Positions 45,049-54,391 of a DNA stretch of 64,000 nt are shown piece by piece. The translations under genes and the position numbers were made by a program. Within the stretch, counting starts at the first letter, position 1. Every line of letters begins with the position of its first letter. The notes under the pieces were generated by a model. That model made no database searches, was not told the origin of the DNA, and saw only the letters and a program-made list of their open reading frames with translations. Origin of the DNA: DSOI01 sp041394885 (GTDB lineage: Bacteria > Acidobacteriota > Terriglobia > Bryobacterales > Bryobacteraceae); NCBI GenBank assembly GCA_041394885.1, contig JAWKHI010000001.1, positions 62,001-126,000 of the forward strand. Reading direction: 5' to 3'.

Positions 45049-46821
45049 ATAGATCAATTCGCGCACGCGGTTCCAGGCAGCGGGGTCAATGTTTTCGAGC
45101 CGCGCATCCACCACGCGCGACACCGCTTCGAGATCGGGATTGGTCCATTCGTAGGGAGGACGATGCGCACGTTCGGGCTCCTGGCTCCACCACTCGTCGG
45201 GCTGCGTGCCATTGAACGCGGTGGAGACTTCCGCGCGGCTGACCCGCAGCGATTGCAGTAGAGCGAGATCCTGCAGGGCGTTGCGCTGGCACTTGAGCCG
45301 AATGGAGGGAATAGGATCGCGGAGCCCGAAGCGGTCTCCGGAATAGACGAGCGTGGTACCTCCGCCATCGAAGTGAAACCATGGATCGGGTCCGGGATTG
45401 ACCGTCAGCCAATGGACATAGCCATTGACGCGCCAGATCCAGGTGCGCAGAATCTGCTTGGTGATGGACACGGCGGACTGCGTCACCGGAGGCGGCCCGG
45501 AGTAGTGCCACAGAAACTCGCCGCGATCCCGCAGCAGTTTGGGAGCGTCCTTCATCCAACTGAGCATGGAGCCCGACGCCACCCACATGGTGACCGTATT
45601 CTTGAGCTCTTCAAACTGCCGCTCCATCGCCCAGGAGACGTCCGCCCGGAAGACGAACTTCACCGGACTGTCGGGCGGGATCGACTCCTTCAACAGTTGG
45701 CCGTATTTCTTGAAGAAGGCGTTGTCGTCGGGGAACCGGACCTCGTCGCCGTCCCAGGGAAACGCCTTGTATCGCTTCTTGTGATTGAAGAACATCTCGA
45801 AGCGGGTGTTGACCCAGTTGTTCTTCCGGAAGTGCGACTCCATCTCGCCGAGCACGCGCGTAAACTCGGCGTCGTAACCGGGCTCGCCCCAGTTGACGAA
45901 TGAAGCCGGCCACTCCGGATTCACCGGCAGATACACGAATGGAATCGGGCGCGCGCCCCGGCGCGTCTCCTTGAACGCGGAGCCGTCGAGCAGCGGGCCA
46001 TAGTGGCGGTCATACATGTCCCAGGAGGCTACGTGGCGATTGGCGCCCGATCCTTCCAACGCCGGCGCGAACTCGGGCCCCACTTTGCCGCCGTGCCCGT
46101 AACCGAGCTGATGGAAGGTGCCGCGATGCTCGTAGAACAGGCGATGGTAGCTGTGGATCAAACGAAAAAAATCGTCGCTCTGGAAGAACGCTCCGTCTTC
46201 GTAGGGCGAGGCCAGCCGCGGATACTGGTCGGCGAGAAAGCTGCTGCCGTAGGAATTGTGGTCGATGGTGACCGCGTCTTCGGGCGGGGTCACCAAATCA
46301 GTGATCCGGAGGCGGAGCCTGGCTTCGCGCCTACCCCGGCTACCGTTACGCAGGATCGCGCGGACACTGTATTCGCCGGGTTCGGTGTCGGCGGGAGCCC
46401 ATATGTCCACCCAGAAAGCTTGCGTGGTCTGCTTCGCGATCTTGTTGTCGCTTTCCGGGATCGACGAATCGTATGGATGCTGAATGGGTATCAGGGCGTC
46501 CGGGTAATACGACTTGTCCCATTCGCTGAAGTGAAACCACTCGCGAAAGACGTCGAGTTGCAGTTTGCCGGTTTTGTCCTCGAGCCGGAATTCCAGATGA
46601 TAGGGCTGCGGACGATCCAACCGGATCACAACCTGAGCCGAAAGATAGCCCGCGCGGGACCCTGTGAGCGCTGTCACCTTCGGGCGGTCCCGCGACGCCC
46701 CCTGATCGGCGCGCACGGCCTCACCGAATGGATCGGGGCGCACATTCTCGGGCCACCAAGCCACCTCGTCGCCGCGTACCAACGTCGCGGCCAATGCGGT
46801 TAACCACAGCAGGCGCACCAC
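45037..46821 (-). CDS. Secreted DUF4091 domain glycoside hydrolase-like protein
   Basis: 594-residue exported protein with signal (VRLLWLTALAATLVRG). The N-terminal beta sandwich (res ~25-165) binds carbohydrate in such proteins, and a TIM-barrel-like centre runs to about residue 480 (FVYLPVNPEWPASFVNWGEPGYDAEF, WDGDEVRFPDDNAFFKKYG). The C-terminal DUF4091 segment reads RDPIPSIRLKCQRNALQDLALLQSL. DUF4091 proteins are thought to act on glycans; catalytic acids are not pinned down here. Ends in a QKK-stop that has been duplicated downstream. Confidence 0.78.
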   Translation of the reverse strand: MVRLLWLTALAATLVRGDEVAWWPENVRPDPFGEAVRADQGASRDRPKVTALTGSRAGYLSAQVVIRLDRPQPYHLEFRLEDKTGKLQLDVFREWFHFSEWDKSYYPDALIPIQHPYDSSIPESDNKIAKQTTQAFWVDIWAPADTEPGEYSVRAILRNGSRGRREARLRLRITDLVTPPEDAVTIDHNSYGSSFLADQYPRLASPYEDGAFFQSDDFFRLIHSYHRLFYEHRGTFHQLGYGHGGKVGPEFAPALEGSGANRHVASWDMYDRHYGPLLDGSAFKETRRGARPIPFVYLPVNPEWPASFVNWGEPGYDAEFTRVLGEMESHFRKNNWVNTRFEMFFNHKKRYKAFPWDGDEVRFPDDNAFFKKYGQLLKESIPPDSPVKFVFRADVSWAMERQFEELKNTVTMWVASGSMLSWMKDAPKLLRDRGEFLWHYSGPPPVTQSAVSITKQILRTWIWRVNGYVHWLTVNPGPDPWFHFDGGGTTLVYSGDRFGLRDPIPSIRLKCQRNALQDLALLQSLRVSRAEVSTAFNGTQPDEWWSQEPERAHRPPYEWTNPDLEAVSRVVDARLENIDPAAWNRVRELIYQKK

Positions 46822-46849
46822 GCGTTTGTTCCAGACCGCCAGTGGGCGG

Positions 46850-47668
46850 CTATCGCTTTCGCGAAGGCCGCGCTCCCGGCATCGGCAAATCCATCTTCTT
46901 GGCGTCGCCGGTTGAGAAGTCGGCGTCGCTGAAACTGGCTTTCTGCACGGTTTTGACGTCGGTGGTGCTCACCGGCTGGCCGTTGACGAAGCTCACATGA
47001 TGGACCGGCAAACCGTTGATGGAGGTATCGGCCATCGAGTCCACGCCTTTGGGCGCGAGGGGAGAATTGGCAGCCATCTTGGCGAAGCCCGCGACGAATT
47101 CGCGCATCTTGGAGAAGACCTGGTAATCCGACGGCGCCATGCTGACCACCGAGGGCGACGCGGCGCACAACTCGGCTACCTTTTCCCCGCCCCGGGTGCC
47201 GTCATAGTTGGTGCAGCGGAATCCGTTCATGGTTGCGCTGCCTTTGGCGGTGTAGGTGGTCTTGACCGGAGCCGCCTGGGAACCCATCTGACCCATGCGG
47301 CCCTTCATCATTTTCTCGATCATCGCCCGCTGTTCCGGGGGCATGTTCTTCAACTTCTCCTCCATGCCGGCCATCATGCCTTGCACCTGTCGCGACATCT
47401 GATCCATGGTCGCCTGGTCAATCTCGCGGTATTCGTTCCGGTTCCTGTCGAGCATCAGCATGCGGTTGCCGCCATCGGTCAAGAACAGAATCGACATATT
47501 TTGTTTGCCCGTGATGTTCATCCGGAGCCGCGTGTTGTCCACCAGCATCTCTTGCTTAGTGACGCTTCCGGACCCATGCTCCTTCGTCTCACTTACAACT
47601 CGCACGCCGGCGCACAGTGGCGCGGCCGCGAGCAGAGTTGCCATCAGGCAGCGATTTCTCATACTCAC
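46850..47668 (-). CDS. Exported DUF4412-like protein
   Basis: 272-residue exported protein (signal to about residue 20, LMATLLAAAPLCAG). Its first half, RVVSETKEHGSGSVTKQEMLVDNTRLRMNI followed by LMLDRNRNEYREID, has the pattern of DUF4412, an outer-membrane-lipoprotein-carrier-like beta fold that might bind a hydrophobic ligand. A Met-rich helix (MSRQVQGMMAGMEEKLKNMP) lies in the centre. Function unknown. ATG codons at 47668 and two codons later are both possible. Confidence 0.7.
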   Translation of the reverse strand: MSMRNRCLMATLLAAAPLCAGVRVVSETKEHGSGSVTKQEMLVDNTRLRMNITGKQNMSILFLTDGGNRMLMLDRNRNEYREIDQATMDQMSRQVQGMMAGMEEKLKNMPPEQRAMIEKMMKGRMGQMGSQAAPVKTTYTAKGSATMNGFRCTNYDGTRGGEKVAELCAASPSVVSMAPSDYQVFSKMREFVAGFAKMAANSPLAPKGVDSMADTSINGLPVHHVSFVNGQPVSTTDVKTVQKASFSDADFSTGDAKKMDLPMPGARPSRKR

Positions 47669-47700
47669 ACCTTACCGCATGACCAGCGCGGACTGGGCAG

Positions 47701-48702
47701 CTACGGACGCATTCGCAGCAGCCTGTGGTTATAGCTGTCGGTGATGTAGATGGCGCCGGAAGGGTGGACGAATACGCCGTGCGGGCGGGCAAGTTGAGTG
47801 CGCAGAGGATCTTCAGCGACAATACGATCGCCTTGCTCGCCGGTTCCCGCCACCGTGGTGAGCGTCCGCGATTTTACAGAATAACGGCGCACCAGATGAT
47901 TCTCGGCGTCGGCGATCCACACGCCGCCGTTGCGGTCCACGCACAGATGCTTCGGGCCTTTCAGATCGGGCTTGGCCTGCCCCGGACGAATCAGTGTGCG
48001 GATCCGGCCATCGCGCCCCACCACGCGCAGCGCATTGCCGCGGCGCTCGAGCACGTACACGTTCCCCCGCGCATCGGCGGCCACCGCTCTCGGATCCACC
48101 AGAGGACTCGAGGCCGCCCGCGCGCCCTCGGACGGCTCGGCGGACTCTCCATTGCCGGCGACGGTGCTCACTAATCCCGTTTTCAGGTCCACCATGCGAA
48201 CGCGGACGTTGCCGAGGTCGGCGAGGTAGAGCTTGTCGCCGGCGGGCGAGAGATCGATGGCGAAGATCCCCTTGAAACTGGCCTCCGTGGCGGGGCCCCC
48301 ATCGCCGGAGAACCCGGCTTTGCCGTTTCCGGCGACGGTGGAAACGAGGCCGGTGGCGAGATCGATCCGCCGCACGCGATTGTTGTGGGTGTCGGCCACA
48401 TAGAGCATCTGGTCCGGGCTGATCACCACGCCGTGCGGCTCATGGAACCGGGCTTCGGCAGCCTTGCGGCCATCGCCGGCGAATCCGCCTTCCCTGGCGC
48501 CGGCAAAGACGATCGACCCGCCGTTGGGCGCGATCCGATGCAACCGGTTGCCCTTGTACTCGATCACATAGGCGTTGCCGGCGCGATCGAACGCCACGCC
48601 GAACGGCTCCACGAATTCCACCGCCGCCGCGAAGGGCTCAATCCGGGCGCAAAAGGCCGCGTGCGCGAGGCACGCCGCGACAGCCAGCAGAAAGACGCGC
48701 AT
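47701..48702 (-). CDS. Secreted NHL-repeat protein
   Basis: 333-residue exported beta-propeller (signal RVFLLAVAACLAHAAFC). Five or six NHL units are visible, such as FVEPFGVAFDRAGNAYVIEY, FHEPHGVVISPDQMLYVADT, VDPRAVAADARGNVYVLERR and LARPHGVFVHPSGAIYITDS, each with the Asn-Arg-x-Arg/Leu-Arg-like turn. NHL propellers mediate binding; no enzyme residues are seen. ATG at 48702 starts the signal peptide. A TACTAT box ending about ten bases upstream suggests a very short leader. Confidence 0.82.
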   Translation of the reverse strand: MRVFLLAVAACLAHAAFCARIEPFAAAVEFVEPFGVAFDRAGNAYVIEYKGNRLHRIAPNGGSIVFAGAREGGFAGDGRKAAEARFHEPHGVVISPDQMLYVADTHNNRVRRIDLATGLVSTVAGNGKAGFSGDGGPATEASFKGIFAIDLSPAGDKLYLADLGNVRVRMVDLKTGLVSTVAGNGESAEPSEGARAASSPLVDPRAVAADARGNVYVLERRGNALRVVGRDGRIRTLIRPGQAKPDLKGPKHLCVDRNGGVWIADAENHLVRRYSVKSRTLTTVAGTGEQGDRIVAEDPLRTQLARPHGVFVHPSGAIYITDSYNHRLLRMRP

Positions 48703-48730
48703 GCAGTGAGGATAGTACACTAGCGGCAAG

Positions 48731-48844
48731 ATGAGACGCGTCCTTGCACTCACCCTCGCATTGGCCGGGCTGTGCGCCTCTTGCGCCGAACGGAACGTCG
48801 TGAAGACGCCGGTTCCGCCTCCTCCGCCACGGCAGTTGCGATGA
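48731..48844 (+). CDS. Tiny candidate lipoprotein
   Basis: 37-residue frame: MRRVLALTLALAGLCASC followed by AERNVVKTPVPPPPPRQLR. The LAGLC/LCASC segment resembles a lipobox, so it could be a very short lipoprotein with a Pro-rich tail. It lies 28 bp from the divergent NHL gene and ten bases before the PSD1 gene, on the same strand as the latter. Weak ribosome binding site (GCGGCAAG). It may instead be an untranslated leader. Confidence 0.45.
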   Translation: MRRVLALTLALAGLCASCAERNVVKTPVPPPPPRQLR

Positions 48845-48854
48845 GGCCACAACG

Positions 48855-51404
48855 ATGAATCGGGGAGTCGCGGTCCTGGTGGTTTGCGCACCCCTCGCAA
48901 CGGGGCATCCGCCCGATCCGGATTCGTTCGAATCGCGCATCCGCCCCGTGCTCGTAAACCGTTGCGGCGATTGCCATAACGCGAAGCTGCGCATGGCGGG
49001 TATCGACCTGACTTCGGCCGAAGGTTTCCGGTCCGGTCCCGGCAACGGGCGCATCCTCGACGCCCTCACCTACACGGGGAAGATCAAGATGCCGCCGTCG
49101 GGCAAGCTGAACGACAGCGAGCTATCGGCGCTGACGGCGTGGATCCGGGCAGGCGCCGCCTGGCCGAAAAGCACGGCTGTGCGGACTACCGGCCGATGGT
49201 GGGCATTCGAACCCGTGGCGTCGACCCCAGGGATTTCCATCGATGGCCTGTGGAAGGGTGCTCTCGAGCAGGCAGGGCTCGCCGCCGCGCCGGACGCGGA
49301 CAAACTCACGCTGCTTCGCCGCGCCACGTTCGACCTGACCGGGCTGCCGCCGACAGAATCCGAAATCCACGAGTTTCTTGCCGACGGGTCCGCGGAGGCC
49401 TTCGCCAAAGTGATCGACCGATTGCTCGCGTCGCCCCGGTACGGCGAGCATTGGGGCCGTCACTGGCTCGACGTAGCGCGCTATGCCGACTCCACCGGCG
49501 CCGACGAGGACCATCGCTACCCGCACGCATGGCGCTACCGGGACTATGTCATCGGCGCGTTCAACCGGGACCTGCCTTATGACCGTTTCGTGCGCGAGCA
49601 GATTGCCGGCGATCTACTGCCGGCTCCGGGCGACGGGGAGGTAAACGTGGACGGCATCGTCGCCACTGGGTTCCTGGCGCTCGGCCCGAAGCTAATCGCC
49701 GAACAGGATAAGGTGAAAATGTTCTATGACATCGTCGATGAGCAAATCGATGTCACCGGCCGCGCCTTTCTCGGTCTCACCATCGCGTGCGCCCGCTGTC
49801 ACGACCACAAGTTCGACCCCGTCACAACGAAAGACTACTATGCGCTGGCCGGCATTTTCGCCTCCACCAAGCAATTGGCCAAGCTGGAGGGCACGGTATC
49901 GAAGCTCTATTTCGCGCCGTTGGTCCCCAAGAGCGTGGCGGCGCAGTTCGACGAGCATCAGAAACTGGTGGAAGACAAGCAGAAGGAGATCGACGCGTTG
50001 GCGGCCAAGGAATCGGCGCGTTATCGCGAGGCCCTCGTTCCCCGTCTCGCCGCGTACCTATTGGCGGCGCGCGGATTCGGTGCGGGCGATGGGCTGGACG
50101 CGAAAGTGTTGGCCCGTTTCACGGAGTACCTGAAACCGAATGGTGAACGCCGTCCGCACCTCGAAGCCATTCAGCACGCCGGAGCCGCCGAAGCGCCCGC
50201 CGTGGCGCGGCGATTTCAGGAACAGTTCGAAGCCGAAATCGAGCGGAGACGCGCCAAACAAGAGAAAGTGTTCGCCGGGGACAATCGCTTCTACACCGAG
50301 GTAGTGGCGACGGCAGGGCCCTTCGGCATTCGCAAGGAAGATCGTGAGGCGGTCTACGCGGCGGAGAGCAAAGCCAAGTTGGCGATCCTCGAAACGGAAT
50401 TGGCGGCCCTGAAGAAGGCTGCCCCGCCGGAGCCGCCGATGGCTTGCGCGGTGGGCGAAGACACACCGGTCGAGCAGCACGTTTTCGTGCGGGGGAACCC
50501 GGCGTCCAAGGGCGACCTGGTGCCCAAGCGGGTGCCGGAGGTGCTCGCAGGTCCGGACGCTCCGGCCATCGTCGCGGGCAGCGGACGCCGCGAATTGGCG
50601 AACTGGATTGCTTCGCCGGGAAATCCGCTCACCGCGCGAGTGATGGTGAACCGCATCTGGCAATGGCATTTCGGCGAGGGGCTGGTGCGGACACCGTCCA
50701 ACTACGGCAAGCTGGGCGAGAAGCCGACGCACCCGGAACTGCTGGACCACCTGGCCGCCGAATTCGTGAGGCAAGGCTGGTCAGTGAAGTCCATGCATCG
50801 GCTGATCATGCTGTCGGCGCCTTACCGGCTGTCATCGGCCGCGCCCGCCGCGGCGCGGGAGAAGGATCCGGAGAACCGGCTGCTGGCGCATTTCCCACGG
50901 CGCCGGCTGACGGTGGAAGAGCTGCGCGACTCCATGCTGTTCCTTGATAACTCGCTGGACTTGGCCATGGGCGGCACTTATCAGGAAGGCGCCGGAACCG
51001 ACAAAGAGTTCAGCGACGATCGCAAGAGTATCAACCCGGACACCGTGCCGCGGCGTCTGGTGTACCTGCCGCTGCGCCGCTCCAACCTGCCGAGCTTGCT
51101 CAACCTGTTCGATTTCGGCGACGCCACCACCACCGGTGAGGGCCGCACGCAAACCAATGTGGCGCCGCAGGCGCTTTTCATGATGAACAGCCCGTTTGTC
51201 GAGCGCCGCGCCGCCACCCTGGCCGCGATGCTCGGCGCCGACATCGAGCGCGCGTGGCTGCGTATCCTGAATCGAAAACCGGAGCAGGAGGATATCCACG
51301 CGGCGCGGGCCTACGTTCGAGCCTTCCCCGGCCCTCCGGAGCTGGCTTGGAAAAGTTACTACCGCACTTTGCTTGCCTCCAATGAGTTTCTCTATGTCCA
51401 GTAA
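48855..51404 (+). CDS. PSD1 (DUF1549/DUF1553) planctomycete-type cytochrome protein
   Basis: 849-residue protein. An N-terminal planctomycete-type cytochrome c domain (haem site CGDCH, res ~37-41) leads into DUF1549 (res ~125-330, RRATFDLTGLPPTESEI, HWLDVARYADSTG), which carries a second haem-like CARCH, and then DUF1553 (res ~580-840, ELANWIASPGNPLTARVMVNRIWQWHFGEGLVRTPSNYG). These proteins are always found beside a DUF1501 gene; the pair is presumed to degrade or bind glycans at the cell surface, but activity is unproven. The N-terminal signal is short (NRGVAVLVVCAPLATG). The adjacent DUF1501 copy is broken. Confidence 0.92.
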   Translation: MNRGVAVLVVCAPLATGHPPDPDSFESRIRPVLVNRCGDCHNAKLRMAGIDLTSAEGFRSGPGNGRILDALTYTGKIKMPPSGKLNDSELSALTAWIRAGAAWPKSTAVRTTGRWWAFEPVASTPGISIDGLWKGALEQAGLAAAPDADKLTLLRRATFDLTGLPPTESEIHEFLADGSAEAFAKVIDRLLASPRYGEHWGRHWLDVARYADSTGADEDHRYPHAWRYRDYVIGAFNRDLPYDRFVREQIAGDLLPAPGDGEVNVDGIVATGFLALGPKLIAEQDKVKMFYDIVDEQIDVTGRAFLGLTIACARCHDHKFDPVTTKDYYALAGIFASTKQLAKLEGTVSKLYFAPLVPKSVAAQFDEHQKLVEDKQKEIDALAAKESARYREALVPRLAAYLLAARGFGAGDGLDAKVLARFTEYLKPNGERRPHLEAIQHAGAAEAPAVARRFQEQFEAEIERRRAKQEKVFAGDNRFYTEVVATAGPFGIRKEDREAVYAAESKAKLAILETELAALKKAAPPEPPMACAVGEDTPVEQHVFVRGNPASKGDLVPKRVPEVLAGPDAPAIVAGSGRRELANWIASPGNPLTARVMVNRIWQWHFGEGLVRTPSNYGKLGEKPTHPELLDHLAAEFVRQGWSVKSMHRLIMLSAPYRLSSAAPAAAREKDPENRLLAHFPRRRLTVEELRDSMLFLDNSLDLAMGGTYQEGAGTDKEFSDDRKSINPDTVPRRLVYLPLRRSNLPSLLNLFDFGDATTTGEGRTQTNVAPQALFMMNSPFVERRAATLAAMLGADIERAWLRILNRKPEQEDIHAARAYVRAFPGPPELAWKSYYRTLLASNEFLYVQ

Positions 51405-52804
51405 CTTACTCACGCGGCGGCATCTGTTGCGGGACACCGCGGCGGGCTTCGGATTCGCCGGCTTGCGTGGACGCTCATGACCGGCCCGGCCCACTCTCGC
51501 GCCGCGCCCGCCACATCGCCACGCCGCGCCAAGCCCGGTAGTTTTCCTGTTCATGCGTGACCCGTCGCACATGGATACGGTCGACCCCAAGCGCGCCTGG
51601 ATCGCGACCACGGCAAGCCGCTGCCCCGTTCAGCCGTCCGCTGACGTTCGCGGAGGGCAGACCGGCACTTTGCTGGAAATCGCCATGGAAGTTCACACGC
51701 CATGGCCAAAGCGGGCTGCCGGTGAGCGAACTATTTGAATGTCGCCATGCACGTGGACGACGCATGTGCATTCTTCGTTCGATGGTGGGTGACTCGTGGC
51801 GCACGGCGGCGCAGTACTGCAGCTCCACACCGGCTCAAACACATTCACCGCGACCGAGCACGGGTGCGTGGTTCATCTACGGACTGGGGACCGAGAATCG
51901 CAGCCTGCCGGCCTACATCACGATCAAACCGGGGCTGTCGCATGGCGGTGAAGAACTGGAGTTCCGGCATTTCTCCCCACCCGGCCTACCAAGGCACCGC
52001 TGTCCGGCCATAGCGGCGTCCCGGTGAGATCAGCTGACCGAACCCATCGAGTTTTGAAAAACGCGGGACTAACCAGGGTACCAGCAGCGCTATGAGTTGG
52101 AGCATGCTGCAGAAGATGAACCGGTGCCGCGCCGTTGCCGGAGGCGACCCTGAATTCGAGGCGCGCATCCAAGGCCTTCAGAACTCGCATTCCGGATGCA
52201 GACGGAAGCGCCGGAAGCGTTCGACCTTACCGGTGAATCCGCCATCACCAGAAAGCTTTACGGAATGGATGAGGCGGTGACGCGGGATTTCGGCTGGCAG
52301 GGCCTGATGGCGCGCCGCTTGGCCGAGCGCGGAGTCCGGTTCATCCAGATCAACCATGAATACGGCCCCGGCAATGAAGTGGGTTGGGACGCGCACAGTG
52401 AGCTGATCCGGCTGCATACCCGCACAGCGAAAATGGTCGACAAGCCTATCGGCGGCTTGCTGACAGACCTGAAGGCCCGCGGCTTGCTGGCTGATACGCT
52501 AGTGGTGTGGGGCGGTGAGTTCGGGCGTACACCGATTGCGCAAGCCGGCGACGGCCGTGACCATAACCCCTATGGTTACTCGATGTGGATGGCCGGCGGC
52601 GGCGTGAAGGCCGGGTTCGCCTATGGCGCCACCGACGAGTTCGGTTACTACGCTGTGGAGGACCGGATGCACATCCATGACCTGCATGCGACGATGCTGC
52701 ATCTGCTGGGCATCGATCATACGCGGCTCACTTATTTTCATGGCGGCCGCAATCACCGGCTCACGGACGTGCATGGGGTGGTGGCGTCGAAGGTGCTGGC
52801 CTAG
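51394..52804 (+). pseudogene. DUF1501 pseudogene, partner of PSD1
   Basis: Remains of a DUF1501 (Tat-exported, sulfatase-like) protein. The ATG at 51394 overlaps the PSD1 stop and encodes a Tat-like start (MSSNLLTRRHLLRDTAAGFG), then hits TGA after 28 residues at about 51477. Recognisable fragments follow in changing frames: DPSHMDTVDPK, RPLTFAEG, KFTRHGQSGLPVSELF, CILRSMVGDS, GAWFIYGLGTEN and ITIKPGLSHGG. From 52196 to the stop a single frame is intact for about 202 residues (KLYGMDEAVTRDFGW, VVWGGEFGRTPIAQ, DGRDHNPYGYSMWMAGGG). Several indels and at least one deletion are needed, so this is decay rather than one sequencing error. Confidence 0.85.
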
Positions 52805-52809
52805 CACTG

Positions 52810-53250
52810 CTAGCCCGGGCCCGCCACCGCCACCTCCACGTCAATCCCGTTGCGGATGCTCTGCGTCACAGTGCAGAAATCTTCGAACAGCTCGAGGCAT
52901 CGCGAAGCCTGGTCACGCAACTCCGGCGGGATTCGCGGATCAATTTCCACTTTCACCTTGCCGATCCGGAGCCGGCCTTTTTCATTGCGCACAACCTGCA
53001 CGTGGACTCGCGTTTCCATCCGCCCTATCTCCACGCGTGCCTTCTTCGCGCAGAACAAGAGACTGGCCGAGAGACAATTGCCGATAGCGGCGGCCAGAAT
53101 CCGCGACGCGTTCGGCGCTTTGTCCTGCCCGAGCGGCGCCGGCTCATCCAGCATCAGCTTGGCGTGATGCGGCTTGTCGAACTCCACCTGAAACTCGTAG
53201 TCGTGGATCTGATGCACCTGTATGTCGAACTCGTGGACGATCTCGCTCAT
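52810..53250 (-). CDS. OsmC-family peroxiredoxin-like protein
   Basis: 146-residue OsmC/Ohr fold protein with the two reactive cysteines Cys59 (AIGNCLSASLL) and Cys126 (EDFCTVTQSIRNGIDV), about 67 residues apart as in the family. Members reduce organic hydroperoxides in the cytoplasm. The subgroup here is closer to OsmC-like than Ohr by the FCTVTQS ending. Starts 23 bp from a divergent FAD oxidoreductase. Confidence 0.88.
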   Translation of the reverse strand: MSEIVHEFDIQVHQIHDYEFQVEFDKPHHAKLMLDEPAPLGQDKAPNASRILAAAIGNCLSASLLFCAKKARVEIGRMETRVHVQVVRNEKGRLRIGKVKVEIDPRIPPELRDQASRCLELFEDFCTVTQSIRNGIDVEVAVAGPG

Positions 53251-53273
53251 AATCTCCTACTCTTGAAGAATCA

Positions 53274-54389
53274 ATGCCTCTTCAAGTTACCGTATTCGGC
53301 GCAGGCGCATTCGGCGGTTGGACCGCCCTTCACCTGCTGCGGGCCGGCGCACGGGTTACCCTCGTGGACGCATGGGGACCGGGAAACTCGCGCTCTTCCT
53401 CCGGTGACGAGACCCGCGTGCTCCGCGGATCGTACGGCCCCAACGCCGTCTATACGGAGATGGTGGCGCGGGCGATCCCTCTGTGGCGCGAGAATGAACA
53501 GCGGTGGGGTCTCCGGCTCTTCCACCCCACCGGCGCTCTGTGGATGGCCGGCGGGAACGACGCGTACGAGAAGGCGTCGGCGCGCAATCTCGAGGCCGCC
53601 GGGCTCCCGTTCGAGGCGCTCGATCATTCCGAATGCCGGCGTCGATTCCCGCAGATGAACTGGACCGGCCTGGAGTGGGCGATCCATGAGAAAGAGGCCG
53701 GGTATGTCCTCGCGCGGCGCGCCTGTCAGGCCGTGGTGGAGGGCTTTGCCACCGAGGGCGGCCGTTATGAACAGGGTCTCGGCCATCCCGTCGATCTCGA
53801 CACATGGAAGGCCGATCAATACGTCTTCGCGTGCGGACCATGGCTTCCCGAATTGTTCCCGGAACAACTAACCGGCCGACTTACTCCAACGCGCCAGGAG
53901 ATCTTCTACTTCGGCACACCCGCCGGGGACACGCGATTCGAACAAGACGAATTTCCTGCCTGGGTGGACAATAGCGCGGTGCGCTACTACGGCATCCCGG
54001 GGAACCAATGGCGTGGCTTCAAGATCGCTGAGGATAGGCCAGGCAAGCGGATTGATCCGACCGCGAGCGACCGCACCGTCTCCCCGGGAGAGTTGGCAAA
54101 GATCCGCCAGTATCTCTCCATGCGATTCCCTGCCCTCCGGGACGCCCCGCTGATCGAATCCCGCGTCTGCCAGTACGAAATGAGCGCCGATGGCGGGCTC
54201 ATCGTGGACCGGCTACCGGGCAGCGATCATATCTGGATCGCCGGCGGAGGATCCGGCCACGGATTCAAGTTCAGCCCCGCGCTGGGCGAGCACGTCAGCA
54301 AACTCGTGCTCGGCGAGGAATCGGTAAATCCGAAATTCGCTTTGTCGCGCTTCGAGAAGGCGGAAGCGGGCATCGGCGAACGCAAATAG
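53274..54389 (+). CDS. Sarcosine oxidase-like FAD amine oxidase
   Basis: 371-residue flavoprotein of the monomeric sarcosine/N-methyl-tryptophan oxidase family. The dinucleotide-binding start QVTVFGAGAFGGWTALHLLRAGARVTLVD, the RSSSGDETRVLRGSYG arginine segment and Cys299 in SRVCQYEMSADGG, equivalent to the cysteine that binds FAD covalently in MSOX, are visible. The substrate-side domain is shortened: only a few residues separate GRYEQGLGHP from KADQYVFACGPWLPEL. It would oxidise a secondary amine, producing peroxide; the OsmC gene next door could detoxify peroxides, but that link is inference. Confidence 0.82.
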   Translation: MPLQVTVFGAGAFGGWTALHLLRAGARVTLVDAWGPGNSRSSSGDETRVLRGSYGPNAVYTEMVARAIPLWRENEQRWGLRLFHPTGALWMAGGNDAYEKASARNLEAAGLPFEALDHSECRRRFPQMNWTGLEWAIHEKEAGYVLARRACQAVVEGFATEGGRYEQGLGHPVDLDTWKADQYVFACGPWLPELFPEQLTGRLTPTRQEIFYFGTPAGDTRFEQDEFPAWVDNSAVRYYGIPGNQWRGFKIAEDRPGKRIDPTASDRTVSPGELAKIRQYLSMRFPALRDAPLIESRVCQYEMSADGGLIVDRLPGSDHIWIAGGGSGHGFKFSPALGEHVSKLVLGEESVNPKFALSRFEKAEAGIGERK

Positions 54390-54391
54390 GT

